Assembly (NCBI RefSeq): GCF_002399615.1
Contig: NZ_DHDZ01000015.1
Coordinates: 77,951-141,950, forward strand
DNA: 64,000 nt
DNA from: Pedobacter sp. UBA4863
GTDB taxonomy: Bacteria > Bacteroidota > Bacteroidia > Sphingobacteriales > Sphingobacteriaceae
Direction of reading: 5' to 3'
Both the position numbers and the translations under genes were made by a program. Below are positions 1 to 7,870 of the stretch, in pieces (the first letter of the stretch is position 1; every line of letters begins with the position of its first letter). The notes under the pieces are model-generated. The model saw nothing but the letters and a program-made list of their open reading frames with translations. It made no database searches and was not told the DNA's origin.

Positions 1-296
1 TTTTCGTGGTAAATTTTACCATTAATTTCCATGGGTTCGTTTACGCCATTTTTAATATAGCAGGCTAGCTTTTGTTTATTTTGCTGCAAGAAAATAGTAT
101 CCGTTAGTGGTGGTGTTAACTCTCCTAAACCTTCGCCATTTTCACCGTGGCAGTTTTGACATTTCGTTTTGTAAATATCTTTACCATTGCTATGATATTT
201 AGCCAGTTCTATTTCGCTAGCGCTTTGGCAGGCGTGAATAACCATGGCAATGGCGCCCAAAAACAGGGAATAGAGCACTATCTTTTTTAGAGTCAT
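1..296 (-). CDS. c-type cytochrome lipoprotein, 3' part missing
   Basis: My translation from the ATG at 294-296 runs off the left edge of the window. It begins with a basic, hydrophobic signal ending in a lipobox-like IHAC, and about 25 residues later carries a single heme-binding CQNCH, followed by GENGEGLGELTPPL, the usual start of a small class I cytochrome c. The product is expected to be a membrane-anchored periplasmic electron carrier. It is the last visible gene of the minus-strand operon with the SCO1-like protein 42 nt upstream, so a role in the same copper/redox pathway is inferred. The axial Met lies outside the window. Confidence 0.8.
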   Translation of the reverse strand, partial: MTLKKIVLYSLFLGAIAMVIHACQSASEIELAKYHSNGKDIYKTKCQNCHGENGEGLGELTPPLTDTIFLQQNKQKLACYIKNGVNEPMEINGKIYHE

Positions 297-338
297 TTGT
301 TTGATTTATTGCTTTTGGCTTCTAAGGTTCAAATTTTG

Positions 339-983
339 TTATTCTTTTTCTGCCAATAAAATACTGATGTCGTTTTTCAGCTTTTCAACCTCTTCTGGTT
401 TAGTGCCATCATAGGCACCTCTAATGCGTTTGTGCTTGTCTATTAAAACTAACCAACCTTGGTGTATATAACCATCTGTTGCGGTATTATCTTCTTGTAC
501 GGCAACTAAATAGTCTTTTTCGGCAATTTTATAAACTTCTTCTTTGTTGCCCCAAACAAATTGCCACTGCGGAACATCGACCCCTAGTTTTTGTGCATAT
601 TTTTTCAGTACCGAAGGTTTGTCGTATTTAAAATCAATAGTATGAGATAAGAACATTACCTCAGGATTCGATTTAAACTTTTCGTAAATCGTTTTCATGT
701 GACGGTGCATGGTAGGGCAAATAGTGCTGCACGAGGTAAAAAAGAAATCGGCCACATAAACCTTGTTCTTAAAGGTATTTTGCGTAATCTCAATACTATC
801 TTGGTTTAAGAACTTAAAGTTGGGGATGGTTTTATAGATGGTGTCAATTTTCTCGTTACCACTGGCATCTTTAATTATTTTTGCTTCACGATCACCATAA
901 ATAGGTAGTTTTTTCTCTTGTTTACACGAGGTGCCAAGCGCTATTAAACTGGCAACTAGGGTATATCTTACAATCTTTTTCAT
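339..983 (-). CDS. SCO1/SenC family copper chaperone lipoprotein
   Basis: The 214-residue protein has a lipoprotein signal with Cys20 (LGTSC) and a thioredoxin-like fold. The SCO copper site is visible: C85 and C89 in TSCSTICP and a distal His in GYIHQGW near residue 174. SCO proteins deliver copper to the CuA site of cytochrome oxidase or act as thiol-disulfide/copper chaperones in the periplasm. Its start codon overlaps the stop of the upstream YHS gene by one base (TAATG), so the two are almost certainly translationally coupled. Operon membership with an MbnP/MbnH-like pair suggests copper handling. The family is certain; whether it serves oxidase assembly or the MbnP pair is open. Confidence 0.9.
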   Translation of the reverse strand: MKKIVRYTLVASLIALGTSCKQEKKLPIYGDREAKIIKDASGNEKIDTIYKTIPNFKFLNQDSIEITQNTFKNKVYVADFFFTSCSTICPTMHRHMKTIYEKFKSNPEVMFLSHTIDFKYDKPSVLKKYAQKLGVDVPQWQFVWGNKEEVYKIAEKDYLVAVQEDNTATDGYIHQGWLVLIDKHKRIRGAYDGTKPEEVEKLKNDISILLAEKE

Positions 984-1231
984 TAGTTGTTTTTTAAATA
1001 TTTTACTGGGTTTTTATCAAATTTTACTTTACAGCCTTTGGCACAAAACCAATATTCTTGTTTTTTGTAGGTGCTTTTGTAATTGGCCGGTTGTTTTACC
1101 TTCATTTTACAAATAGGATCTATTTTAACGCTATCTGCTAAAATAGTTTGTTTAATGGGCTCTGTAGCACTGCTGGCGTATAATGTTCCAAAACTTAGGG
1201 CAAAAATACACATTATTAAAGTTGTTTTCAT
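983..1231 (-). CDS. YHS-domain protein, secreted
   Basis: I place the start at 1231, giving 82 residues with a signal peptide (LSFGTLYASSA) and then a YHS domain: DPICKMKV and, about 20 residues later, WFCAKGCKVKFDKNPVKYL. The Cys pattern is the metal-binding signature of YHS/TRASH-type domains, which are common next to copper proteins. A longer reading to 1321 exists, but its first 30 codons lie in an interspersed repeat and give a basic, non-signal-like peptide, so I reject it. Its stop overlaps the SCO1-like start. Expected location is the periplasm; metal sensing or delivery is inferred. Confidence 0.8.
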   Translation of the reverse strand: MKTTLIMCIFALSFGTLYASSATEPIKQTILADSVKIDPICKMKVKQPANYKSTYKKQEYWFCAKGCKVKFDKNPVKYLKNN

Positions 1232-1349
1232 GTTGTGAATAGGGTTTTTACGCCACAGATGCACAGAATAAAATAGTTCGTCATTGCGAGCTTTGCGAAA
1301 CAATCTTTTTAGGTATTTCAAAGCTATCTGCGCATCTGTGGCTAATTAA

Positions 1350-1751
1350 TTACTTATTTATGAAAGGTTTCGCCTGCTCAATTGCTTTTTCCAGCTGAAT
1401 TTGTACTTGTTTAACACTATCCAATTGACCTTGGAAGTATTTTAAAGCTTCTGTTTTTGAACCTTTGAAATCAAGTTGGAAATCATGCATCCAATCCATC
1501 ATTTTTTCATCTGCTAAATTGAGTTGATGTATCGATTTTTTCAATTCGATGGTATCTGCATTGTTTTGCTTGCGTTTATCTGCCAGTAAGCTATCTAACT
1601 TGAATGTGGTTTTGATAGCTTTTTCATTGATGACCATGGCTTCATTATGCAAATCATCGATGGTTTTCTTGATAGCTTCTTCGTTATCTTCTTGTTGACA
1701 AGCAGTAAAAGCCAAGCCTGTGAATAGAATTAAATATTTTATCTTATTCAT
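1350..1751 (-). CDS. small helical lipoprotein of unknown function
   Basis: The 133-residue protein has a signal ending in the lipobox FTAC (Cys18) and then a highly charged, Lys/Glu/Gln-rich sequence with no Gly or Pro until the C-terminus, which looks like a helical bundle or coiled coil. A KMMDWMHDF segment sits near residues 85-93. Bacteroidota homologues are often labelled viral A-type inclusion protein, which carries no functional meaning. It lies 11 nt after the barrel-like gene in the metal/redox operon. Met and His residues in MMDWMHDF could bind metal, but that is a guess. Confidence 0.7.
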   Translation of the reverse strand: MNKIKYLILFTGLAFTACQQEDNEEAIKKTIDDLHNEAMVINEKAIKTTFKLDSLLADKRKQNNADTIELKKSIHQLNLADEKMMDWMHDFQLDFKGSKTEALKYFQGQLDSVKQVQIQLEKAIEQAKPFINK

Positions 1752-1762
1752 GGTATTAAAAA

Positions 1763-2686
1763 TTAAAATGGTACAGAAACGTGAAGCATTAAACGATTAC
1801 CTGCTTTTGCTCGTTGGTTTGCCAGTTCTTGTGATACAATAGTTTGATAGTTCGCTCCAACAGAAAATTTGTTCACCGCCAACTCAAAGCCAGTCACTAG
1901 AGAAGCCGAATGACCGCCAGAAACAGCTACTTCATATTTGTTGTTTTCGATGTCTTTGTTAGCGGTTTCGTACAAAATACCCGCATTAGGAGCGAAGGTT
2001 AATTTGTGGAACAGCCTAAATTTATAATACAATAGTGCATTGGTAGTCAGTTTGTTTCCATAACGATACTCGTATTTGTTAGCGGTATTGATTTTGTAAT
2101 TGACGTTCAAGTTTACTCCCAAATCATTTAAACGGACATCATAAGCGGCATTTAGGGTGAAATCTGTACTAGCTGTGCCTAATTGAAAATTGTTTGGTGT
2201 TTCGGTTACTGCTAATCTTTCGCTAGGCTCATATTTTCCAGTGGGCGCTTTCACACCTGCGCCTAACCAAAGCGAGTGAACCAACAACTTGCTGCTTAAG
2301 CTTGTATTTTTGGTGAAAAGGTTGTAGTAACCCATCACCGCGATATCGCCCAAACCACTTTTTGAACCAGAACTAGCTTGCGAACTTCGCTCATTAAAAT
2401 TGTAAGGTACAAAAGCCAGTACTCTAAACTTCTTCCCGAAATTCCAGCCGCCCCAAAGTTCTGCGGTTTGATAGGTTTCATCGGTGGTTAATGGTGTAAC
2501 ATTTCCCTGCGGCCCTAAATGTGTTTGTAGTTGTTTATATTGATACCGTAAACCGATAAAACGTTTGTTGTATTCGGGCAAAATTCCGATGTAGTAACTG
2601 CCTACACCACAACCACAAATGTCGCATGCCAATAAGCTTAGTGGACTAAATAAAAGTGTAAATAATATGATCTTTTTGAAATTCAT
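1763..2686 (-). CDS. outer-membrane barrel-like protein with CDICGCG motif
   Basis: The 307-residue protein has a signal peptide (LLFSPLSLLA) followed directly by CDICGCGVGSYYIGILP. The rest alternates polar and aromatic residues with many Tyr/Asn/Gly and ends in VSVPF, the terminal aromatic typical of outer-membrane beta-barrels. Four Cys-type ligands at the mature N-terminus resemble a metal site. The gene overlaps the end of the di-heme gene by one base. Homologues are usually named transporter in Bacteroidota; substrate is unknown. Given the neighbours I infer a metal-linked (copper) outer-membrane function. Its exact family name is uncertain. Confidence 0.7.
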   Translation of the reverse strand: MNFKKIILFTLLFSPLSLLACDICGCGVGSYYIGILPEYNKRFIGLRYQYKQLQTHLGPQGNVTPLTTDETYQTAELWGGWNFGKKFRVLAFVPYNFNERSSQASSGSKSGLGDIAVMGYYNLFTKNTSLSSKLLVHSLWLGAGVKAPTGKYEPSERLAVTETPNNFQLGTASTDFTLNAAYDVRLNDLGVNLNVNYKINTANKYEYRYGNKLTTNALLYYKFRLFHKLTFAPNAGILYETANKDIENNKYEVAVSGGHSASLVTGFELAVNKFSVGANYQTIVSQELANQRAKAGNRLMLHVSVPF

Positions 2687-3732
2687 TATTGTTCTGCTAA
2701 TAATTTGTTATTGATAAAATCTTCATCGTTAAGGGTGTTTAGAAAAGCCATCAACTTTGTTTTTTCATCGTTATTAATGCTAATTCCTCTAGCACCATTC
2801 TTGTTTAATAGAGGATCGAGGTTTTCTGTAGCTTGTACTTCGTGAGTGTAATGCATAAAAACAGCATCAAGTGTTAAAAACCTGCCATCGTGCATATACG
2901 GTGCCGTATATTTGAGGTTTCTTAAGGATGGTACTTTAAATTTATACTTATCTGCGTTTAGCAACGTAGCGGTATACAAACCTAAATCGTTAATTGCGCT
3001 AGGAGCAAGCCCATTATTTCTAAATCCATTATCAGTAAAAAGCGGTTCGGTATGGCAGCTAGCACATTTCTGCGTAAAGAGTTCGTAGCCTTCCAATTCT
3101 ACTGCGGTAAAACTGACATTATCATCTTTTCTCATTACTTTATCGTATTTAGCATTGCTACTTACACACATTAGCATGAATTGCGACAGCGCTTTCAAGA
3201 AATTTGCTGTAGTAATATTGGCTTTACCAAAAGCAGCTTTGAACTTGCTTTTGTATTTGTCCATGGCGCTCAATTTGTTCAGCACATTTTCTAAGCTTTC
3301 GTCCATTTCTTCATGTGCGGTAATGGGAGAGATAGGGAATAAATCCAGATCGTAAATGCCGCCACCCCACATAAAAGCTTTGCTCCAAGCTAAATTCATA
3401 ATAGGAGGAGAGTTGCGTGTGCCCAATCGGTCGTCTATACCATGGCTTACATCATGCCCGTGTTGGGTAAAAGCTGAAGCTTGGATATGGCAAGAGCCAC
3501 AAGTAATGGTATTGTCTCTTGATAATCTCGGCTCGTAAAACAACATTCTTCCCAATTCGAAGCCTTCTTTGGTTATAGGATTATTTGCAAAATTGTAAGC
3601 TGTTTCAGGGAAATTTTTGGGCGTTTGAAAGCCCAAAAATGTTTCTACCTTTTCTTCTATATCCTCGCTTTTTTTACAGGCGTACGCAAACACTATGATC
3701 ACCAAAAAATATTTGATATATCTTAGTTTCAT
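2686..3732 (-). CDS. di-heme cytochrome c peroxidase / MauG-MbnH-like lipoprotein
   Basis: The 348-residue protein has a lipobox (FAYAC, Cys19) and two c-heme motifs, CGSCH at 78-82 and CASCH at 223-227, with the family pattern GRMLFYEPRLSRD before heme 1, TRNSPPIMNLAW, and YTAPYMHDGRF near the C-terminus. This is the CCP/MauG superfamily. Such enzymes reduce H2O2 or use high-valent di-heme states to oxidise protein Trp residues. Because the upstream gene, only 2 nt away, encodes an MbnP-like protein, this is probably the MbnH partner that oxidises a Trp of MbnP. A plain peroxidase is the alternative. Confidence 0.88.
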   Translation of the reverse strand: MKLRYIKYFLVIIVFAYACKKSEDIEEKVETFLGFQTPKNFPETAYNFANNPITKEGFELGRMLFYEPRLSRDNTITCGSCHIQASAFTQHGHDVSHGIDDRLGTRNSPPIMNLAWSKAFMWGGGIYDLDLFPISPITAHEEMDESLENVLNKLSAMDKYKSKFKAAFGKANITTANFLKALSQFMLMCVSSNAKYDKVMRKDDNVSFTAVELEGYELFTQKCASCHTEPLFTDNGFRNNGLAPSAINDLGLYTATLLNADKYKFKVPSLRNLKYTAPYMHDGRFLTLDAVFMHYTHEVQATENLDPLLNKNGARGISINNDEKTKLMAFLNTLNDEDFINNKLLAEQ

Positions 3733-3734
3733 CG

Positions 3735-4568
3735 CTAGTTTTCGGTATGATCGTGAGTAAATAAATCCTTAAAATTATTTGCGATGCTGGTAGAATATTC
3801 GCTAAACATTACAGTAGGATGTGTTTTAATGCTAAAGGTGTTTGTACCGTTAAAAAACTTCATCAAATCAACAAACAGGTGGATATTGCTCTGTCTGTCT
3901 TTTCTTACTTTGGCGATACCTGCGTTAGTTAAATCTACCGTAATAGTTCTAATGTTATTGATGGTTGGAGCACTGTAACCACCAAATCCACCGATGTGGT
4001 ATTTGAATTGTTTTTTACCTGTTGGGTCTCCTAGCTGATCGTTGGTAATGACTTCTGAATTTCCTTCAAACTTGAAGAAAATATAACCCGAATTCCAGCC
4101 CCAATACATTCCGCCGCCATCGTGACCACCAGCTGCTGGGTCAAGTACGCCCGTTCTTTTGTCTACCGACATTGTACTGCGTAAACTATCTACACCTAAA
4201 ACAAAAGTCAGTTTGCTGTAATCTCCTTCTGGTACTTTTACTTTGGCAAAACGAGTAGCTCTATCGGCTCCTTTAATCAAGAAATAAGAACTGTCTTGTG
4301 GAACGGTAAATTGCTTGCCTGCTGTGGTGGTTACTTGAATATTACTGATAAAGTACTGAATAGAACTAATGGTAAATTTTTCGCCAGTTGCATTAGTGTA
4401 GGGAACTGCTGTGTTATCGAAGGTTAATGTCCTGCCGCCAACGATATTATCGAATTCTACTGAAAGCGAAGCTAGGTTTTGCTCGTCAAAATCAGGTGTT
4501 GCATTATCTTTTTTACAAGCGGTAAATAGGATAGAAGTTATAATGATAGTACTTAAAATCTTTTTCAT
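3735..4568 (-). CDS. MbnP-like copper-binding lipoprotein
   Basis: I use the start at 4568, which gives 277 residues beginning with a lipoprotein signal (lipobox FTAC, Cys18); the longer reading to 4595 adds nine non-signal residues. The body is an all-beta domain with FTISSIQYFISNIQV, GVDSLR, the block MYWGWNSGYIFFKFEG and then FKYHIGGFGG. This matches MbnP of the metallo-mystery pair, whose paired di-heme enzyme MbnH converts a Trp to kynurenine so that the protein can bind Cu(I). The WGWNSGYIF block contains candidate Trp residues. It is the first gene of the operon, 2 nt before the di-heme gene. The family assignment is strong; copper binding here is inferred. Confidence 0.85.
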   Translation of the reverse strand: MKKILSTIIITSILFTACKKDNATPDFDEQNLASLSVEFDNIVGGRTLTFDNTAVPYTNATGEKFTISSIQYFISNIQVTTTAGKQFTVPQDSSYFLIKGADRATRFAKVKVPEGDYSKLTFVLGVDSLRSTMSVDKRTGVLDPAAGGHDGGGMYWGWNSGYIFFKFEGNSEVITNDQLGDPTGKKQFKYHIGGFGGYSAPTINNIRTITVDLTNAGIAKVRKDRQSNIHLFVDLMKFFNGTNTFSIKTHPTVMFSEYSTSIANNFKDLFTHDHTEN

Positions 4569-4888
4569 TTTGATTTTTAATTGTGAATACACCATAGCAA
4601 AGCATTAACACATTGTCAAGCTGATCCTGTCGAAGCCCTTAAAGCATACATTTCGACAAGCTCAATGTGACACCGTTAGTGCTTACTTGGCATGTAAATA
4701 AAGAAAGTTTGTGTGACTAGGGGCGTCATTGCGAGGTACGAAGCAATCCTAAAGCAATGTTTTTACTTACAATTTGTAAGATTGCTCCGTGCCTCGAAAT
4801 GACGAATTTTAAAAGTGTATACCATAACACAACATATTCATTCCAATAATCTGGAACAATTAGTTATGATAAGCCACCAGGAAATTAA
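4569..4888. repeat. gene-free spacer holding two inverted-repeat elements
   Basis: No coding sequence is evident. At about 4608-4673 there is an imperfect hairpin of the widespread GTCACATTGAGCTTGTCGAA type. At 4724-4748 and 4780-4804 lie 25-nt arms, CGTCATTGCGAGGTACGAAG... and its near-complement with about three mismatches, separated by 31 nt. Related copies of the second family are at about 1280-1312, 29286-29320 and 58534-58591. The stretch must also hold the promoter of the MbnP operon, which I could not place. Confidence 0.75.
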
Positions 4889-5266
4889 CTAGGCTTGTTT
4901 TGGAGGGTGAAAAATCACGCTAGTTTTACCTACAGGCTTTTGCTGTAAGTAGTTGGGGATAGTAGTTTCTACCTCGGTTTCAAAAGTTTTGAAAACCAAT
5001 AAGGCTTTTTCTGGTGCTACTGTTTCTATCACACGTTTCATGTGCTCTTGCTCTTGTTTGTTTTTCTGCTCAAGCTCTTTCAGCTTGATGTCTAAGAAAC
5101 ATTTACCTTCACAATGACGCTCTGGTTTGTCTTTGTTGGTACACAAAACTGCCGAAATGTATGATTTATTGAAATGGTAGGAGGTAGAAACAATCCAATA
5201 GTTAAAGCAATTGGCTAAAATGCCAACTAACAATAACCCTGCAATTAATTTTCTACAGATTTTCAT
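4889..5266 (-). CDS. small Cys-motif membrane or secreted protein, function unknown
   Basis: The 125-residue protein starts with a hydrophobic segment (LIAGLLLVGILANCF) and then carries a Cys motif, C42-TNKDKPERH-C52-EGK-C56-FL, followed by a Lys/Glu/Gln-rich helix and a tail ending FHPPKQA. Small Bacteroidota proteins with this C...C..GKC.L pattern are recurrent but I know of no assigned function; a thiol or metal site is plausible. A TAACTTTG promoter box (5272-5279, minus strand) ends only 5 nt before the ATG, so the mRNA is probably leaderless. It lies upstream of, but separated from, the copper operon. Confidence 0.7.
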   Translation of the reverse strand: MKICRKLIAGLLLVGILANCFNYWIVSTSYHFNKSYISAVLCTNKDKPERHCEGKCFLDIKLKELEQKNKQEQEHMKRVIETVAPEKALLVFKTFETEVETTIPNYLQQKPVGKTSVIFHPPKQA

Positions 5267-5271
5267 TGCCG

Positions 5272-5279
5272 CAAAGTTA
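5272..5279 (-). promoter_or_regulatory. -7 promoter box (TAnnTTTG) for the small Cys-motif gene
   Basis: On the minus strand the sequence reads TAACTTTG, an exact match to the Bacteroidota -7 consensus, five bases before the ATG at 5266. No clear TTG was found 18-19 nt upstream, so only half of the promoter is supported. Confidence 0.5.
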
Positions 5280-5318
5280 GGATGTTTTTTAAGTTAGCAG
5301 CAGTAATATTTTAAATAA

Positions 5319-5858
5319 TTAGCAGCATTTGTAGTAAATCTTTACTTTTTGCTCTTTCGCCGACCAGGCAATGTAAACATTATGGTCTTTGCCTAAGCGA
5401 TAATCGAAACCGTTTAAGCCGCTTTGTTTAAGTTCGTTGTAAAATACTTTATCGGGTACATTTTTATCAGGCTGCTCGTTTGGCGTAACGGCGGGTTCCA
5501 AAAAGTGCTGTTCTTCAAAAAAATAAGCAATTTCTTCTTTTAAGAACTTTAATTTTTCGCTTTCTTTTTTGAGGTCTGCCGTAGCAATATAGTTCTTTAA
5601 CAATTCATCAGCACTTATTTCTTCTCTATAAATTTCTTTTCCTTCAAAAGATTTGATGATAAATAAAAGCTGCATGTCTTTAGTGTCTTTACCTATCAAA
5701 GCCACTTTAAACGTGTCTAATTTCGATGCGTTAGAAAAATGGAAAGTGCTTGTTTTTTGCAAATCTTCGGCATTGTTGTTAGCCTTATCGGAACTAGGGG
5801 AGTTGCAGGCATAAAGAAAACCTGTAAGGGCTAGTACAGCTACAATAGTTTTTTTCAT
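5319..5858 (-). CDS. hypothetical lipoprotein
   Basis: I choose the start at 5858 because it opens a clean lipoprotein signal (MKKTIVAVLALTGFLYAC, Cys18); a reading to 5927 adds 23 non-signal residues. The 179-residue product has an acidic Ser/Asn linker and then a mixed alpha/beta region with FKVALIGKDTKDMQLLFIIKSFEG, ending in VKIYYKCC. I do not recognise a named domain. It is expected in the inner leaflet of the outer membrane or the periplasmic face of the inner membrane. No operon partner is evident; the DUF5808 gene follows in the other direction of the coordinates, upstream on the same strand. Confidence 0.7.
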   Translation of the reverse strand: MKKTIVAVLALTGFLYACNSPSSDKANNNAEDLQKTSTFHFSNASKLDTFKVALIGKDTKDMQLLFIIKSFEGKEIYREEISADELLKNYIATADLKKESEKLKFLKEEIAYFFEEQHFLEPAVTPNEQPDKNVPDKVFYNELKQSGLNGFDYRLGKDHNVYIAWSAKEQKVKIYYKCC

Positions 5859-5952
5859 TTTAGATGTATTTGTGGCTTTAAGATAGCAAAAATTACAATT
5901 GTTTAAAACACTATTATAATTAGCCAAGCGTAGCTACAAAATAAATTGCTTT

Positions 5953-6150
5953 TTAAGCAGAGGCGATTTGGAAAACGATAAGCAAAATGATTATAATTAA
6001 GAAGATATAGCCTGCCGGGTGCGCAAAATTAAATGTCCAGCCCATTACAGGATTTCTTTTGGGCACAATAAAGCGGTAATCTGCTCTGTTAAAGTAAAAA
6101 ATTCCCCATTTCCAATTTTCAGGGTCTTCATGTTGGAAATCTTTACTCAT
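5953..6150 (-). CDS. DUF5808-type small membrane protein
   Basis: The 65-residue protein has the motif NWKWGIFYFNRADYRFIVPK followed by GWTFNFAHP and one C-terminal membrane helix (AGYIFLIIIILLIVFQIA). This is the DUF5808 pattern (NW..G.FY.N..D.R..V.KR...GWT.NFA.P), otherwise usually found at the end of larger membrane proteins. Function is unknown. It lies 38 nt downstream of the deoxynucleoside kinase on the same strand and may be cotranscribed with it. Confidence 0.75.
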   Translation of the reverse strand: MSKDFQHEDPENWKWGIFYFNRADYRFIVPKRNPVMGWTFNFAHPAGYIFLIIIILLIVFQIASA

Positions 6151-6188
6151 ATCATTAGTTGCTTAGAGGCCCTTTTAGGAGATGTGTG

Positions 6189-6803
6189 CTAAAACAAACC
6201 GTTAATTTCTGCTTCGATGGCTTGTATTACCGTTCCTAGATCTTCTGGGTTATTGGTGAAATCTAATTTGTCTTTATCTAAAATTAGCAACTTTCCTAAT
6301 TTGTAGTTTTTAATCCAAGTTTCGTACTTCTCGTTTAATTTAGAAAGATAATCAATACGGATACTCGCTTCGTACTCTCTACCACGACGTTGTATGTTAT
6401 TTACCAAGGTAGGTACCGATGCCCTTAAATAAACCAATAAATCTGGAGGTTTAATGAAAGAGGTAATGTTGTCAAAAATAGCTCTGTAATTATCGTGATC
6501 GCGACTGGTCATCAATCCCATTTCATGCAGGTTATCGGCAAAAATGTGCGCATCTTCATAAATGGTACGGTCTTGTATTACATTACGCTTTTTGTTTTCT
6601 ATTTCTACAATTTGCTGAAAGCGGCTATTTAAAAAATAAATTTGCAGGTTAAAGCTCCAACGCTTCATGTCGCTGTAAAAATCCTCTAAATAAGGATTGT
6701 TATCTACAGCCTCATAAAGTGCTTCCCATCCGTAATTTTTTGCCAATAAACCTGTTAAGGTTGTTTTTCCAGCACCTATGTTGCCTACTACTGCTATATG
6801 CAT
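6189..6803 (-). CDS. deoxynucleoside kinase (dGK/dAK family)
   Basis: The 204-residue protein has a P-loop GNIGAGKTT at residues 7-15, the dNK-family DRTIYEDAHIFA block near residue 80, and the arginine-rich lid region NIQRRGREYE. These define the bacterial/viral deoxynucleoside kinase family, which phosphorylates deoxyadenosine, deoxyguanosine or deoxycytidine for dNTP salvage in the cytoplasm. Length is typical (about 200-220). Substrate preference cannot be read from the sequence. The downstream gene is DUF5808; trpS lies 68 nt upstream. Confidence 0.9.
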   Translation of the reverse strand: MHIAVVGNIGAGKTTLTGLLAKNYGWEALYEAVDNNPYLEDFYSDMKRWSFNLQIYFLNSRFQQIVEIENKKRNVIQDRTIYEDAHIFADNLHEMGLMTSRDHDNYRAIFDNITSFIKPPDLLVYLRASVPTLVNNIQRRGREYEASIRIDYLSKLNEKYETWIKNYKLGKLLILDKDKLDFTNNPEDLGTVIQAIEAEINGLF

Positions 6804-6871
6804 AAAATGATTTACGATTTTAGATTTACGATTTACGAATGGATTGCGTTAACCGTTTATCACAATATTAA

Positions 6872-7870
6872 TTAAAAACTTTTAAAACCTATTAATTCGC
6901 GTACTTCTTTAAGTGTTTTTTGAGCACTTTCCCTGGCTTTCTCAGCACCTAAACGAGTAACTTTTTGAAGATAAGCATTATCGTTGGCAATATCGTTAAT
7001 TCGTTCTCTTACCGGATTGGTAGCAATAATCATATCCTCGGCCAATTGCTTTTTAAAATCGCCGTAACGGATAGCCATTTTGTTGTACAAATCGTCGAAA
7101 TGGGTTACCGTATCTGCCGAAGAAACAATTTTCATCAAATCGAACAGGTTTTGAATTGCTTCTGGTTTTTCTTGGTTTTCTGCCGTTGGTCCGCTATCTG
7201 TTACTGCTCTAGAAACTTTCTTACGAATAGCCTCTGGAGTATCTGAAAGGTAAACACAATTGGCATCACCTTCAGATTTGCCCATTTTTCCCTTACCATC
7301 TAAACCCGGCACTTTCACCAGTTTTTCGGTATAACTAAAGGCATAAGGCTCCGGAAAATATTCTTGATTGTACAAACGGTTAAAACGGTTTCCGAATGTA
7401 CGGGCCATTTCTAAATGTTGCTCTTGGTCTTTGCCCACGGGTACTTTGGTAGCTTTGTGAATTAGAATATCGGCAGCCATTAACACCGGATAAGTTAATA
7501 AACCTGCATTTACGTTGTCGGGATTACCACGAACTTTGTCTTTAAAGGAGGTAGCTCTTTCCAACTCTCCCAAATAAGCATTCATGTTTAAATACAAGTA
7601 CAGTTCTATAATTTCAGGCACATCAGATTGTACGTAAATAGTGCTTTCTTCTGGGTTTAGGCCGCAAGCCAAATAATCTACTAATACATTTCTGATATTG
7701 CCGTGTAGGTTTTCTGGCGTAGGATGTGTTGTTAGCGAATGCCAATCGGCGATAAAGAAGTAACAATTATATTCTTCCTGCATTTTGATGAAGTTTTTTA
7801 CCGCACCATAATAATTTCCCAAATGGAGTTTTCCTGTGGATCTGATCCCGCTAACAACCGTTTCTTTCAT
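6872..7870 (-). CDS. trpS: tryptophanyl-tRNA synthetase
   Basis: The 332-residue protein is full length for bacterial TrpRS, a class Ic synthetase that charges tRNA-Trp. The HIGH motif appears as KLHLGNYYG (residues 14-22) and the KMSKS loop as KMGKSEGD near residue 200; the Trp pocket region ADILIHKATKVPVGKDQEQH is intact. The start MKETVVSGIRSTGKLH matches the family. The 259-nt spacer upstream (7871-8129) contains a single arm of a GCCACAGATGCACAGA-type repeat at 8041-8057. Confidence 0.97.
   Translation of the reverse strand: MKETVVSGIRSTGKLHLGNYYGAVKNFIKMQEEYNCYFFIADWHSLTTHPTPENLHGNIRNVLVDYLACGLNPEESTIYVQSDVPEIIELYLYLNMNAYLGELERATSFKDKVRGNPDNVNAGLLTYPVLMAADILIHKATKVPVGKDQEQHLEMARTFGNRFNRLYNQEYFPEPYAFSYTEKLVKVPGLDGKGKMGKSEGDANCVYLSDTPEAIRKKVSRAVTDSGPTAENQEKPEAIQNLFDLMKIVSSADTVTHFDDLYNKMAIRYGDFKKQLAEDMIIATNPVRERINDIANDNAYLQKVTRLGAEKARESAQKTLKEVRELIGFKSF

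Noticed and set aside
983..1321. Longer form of the YHS protein starting at 1321
   Set aside because: The additional 30 codons lie in nested interspersed repeats and hide a normal signal peptide that starts at 1231.
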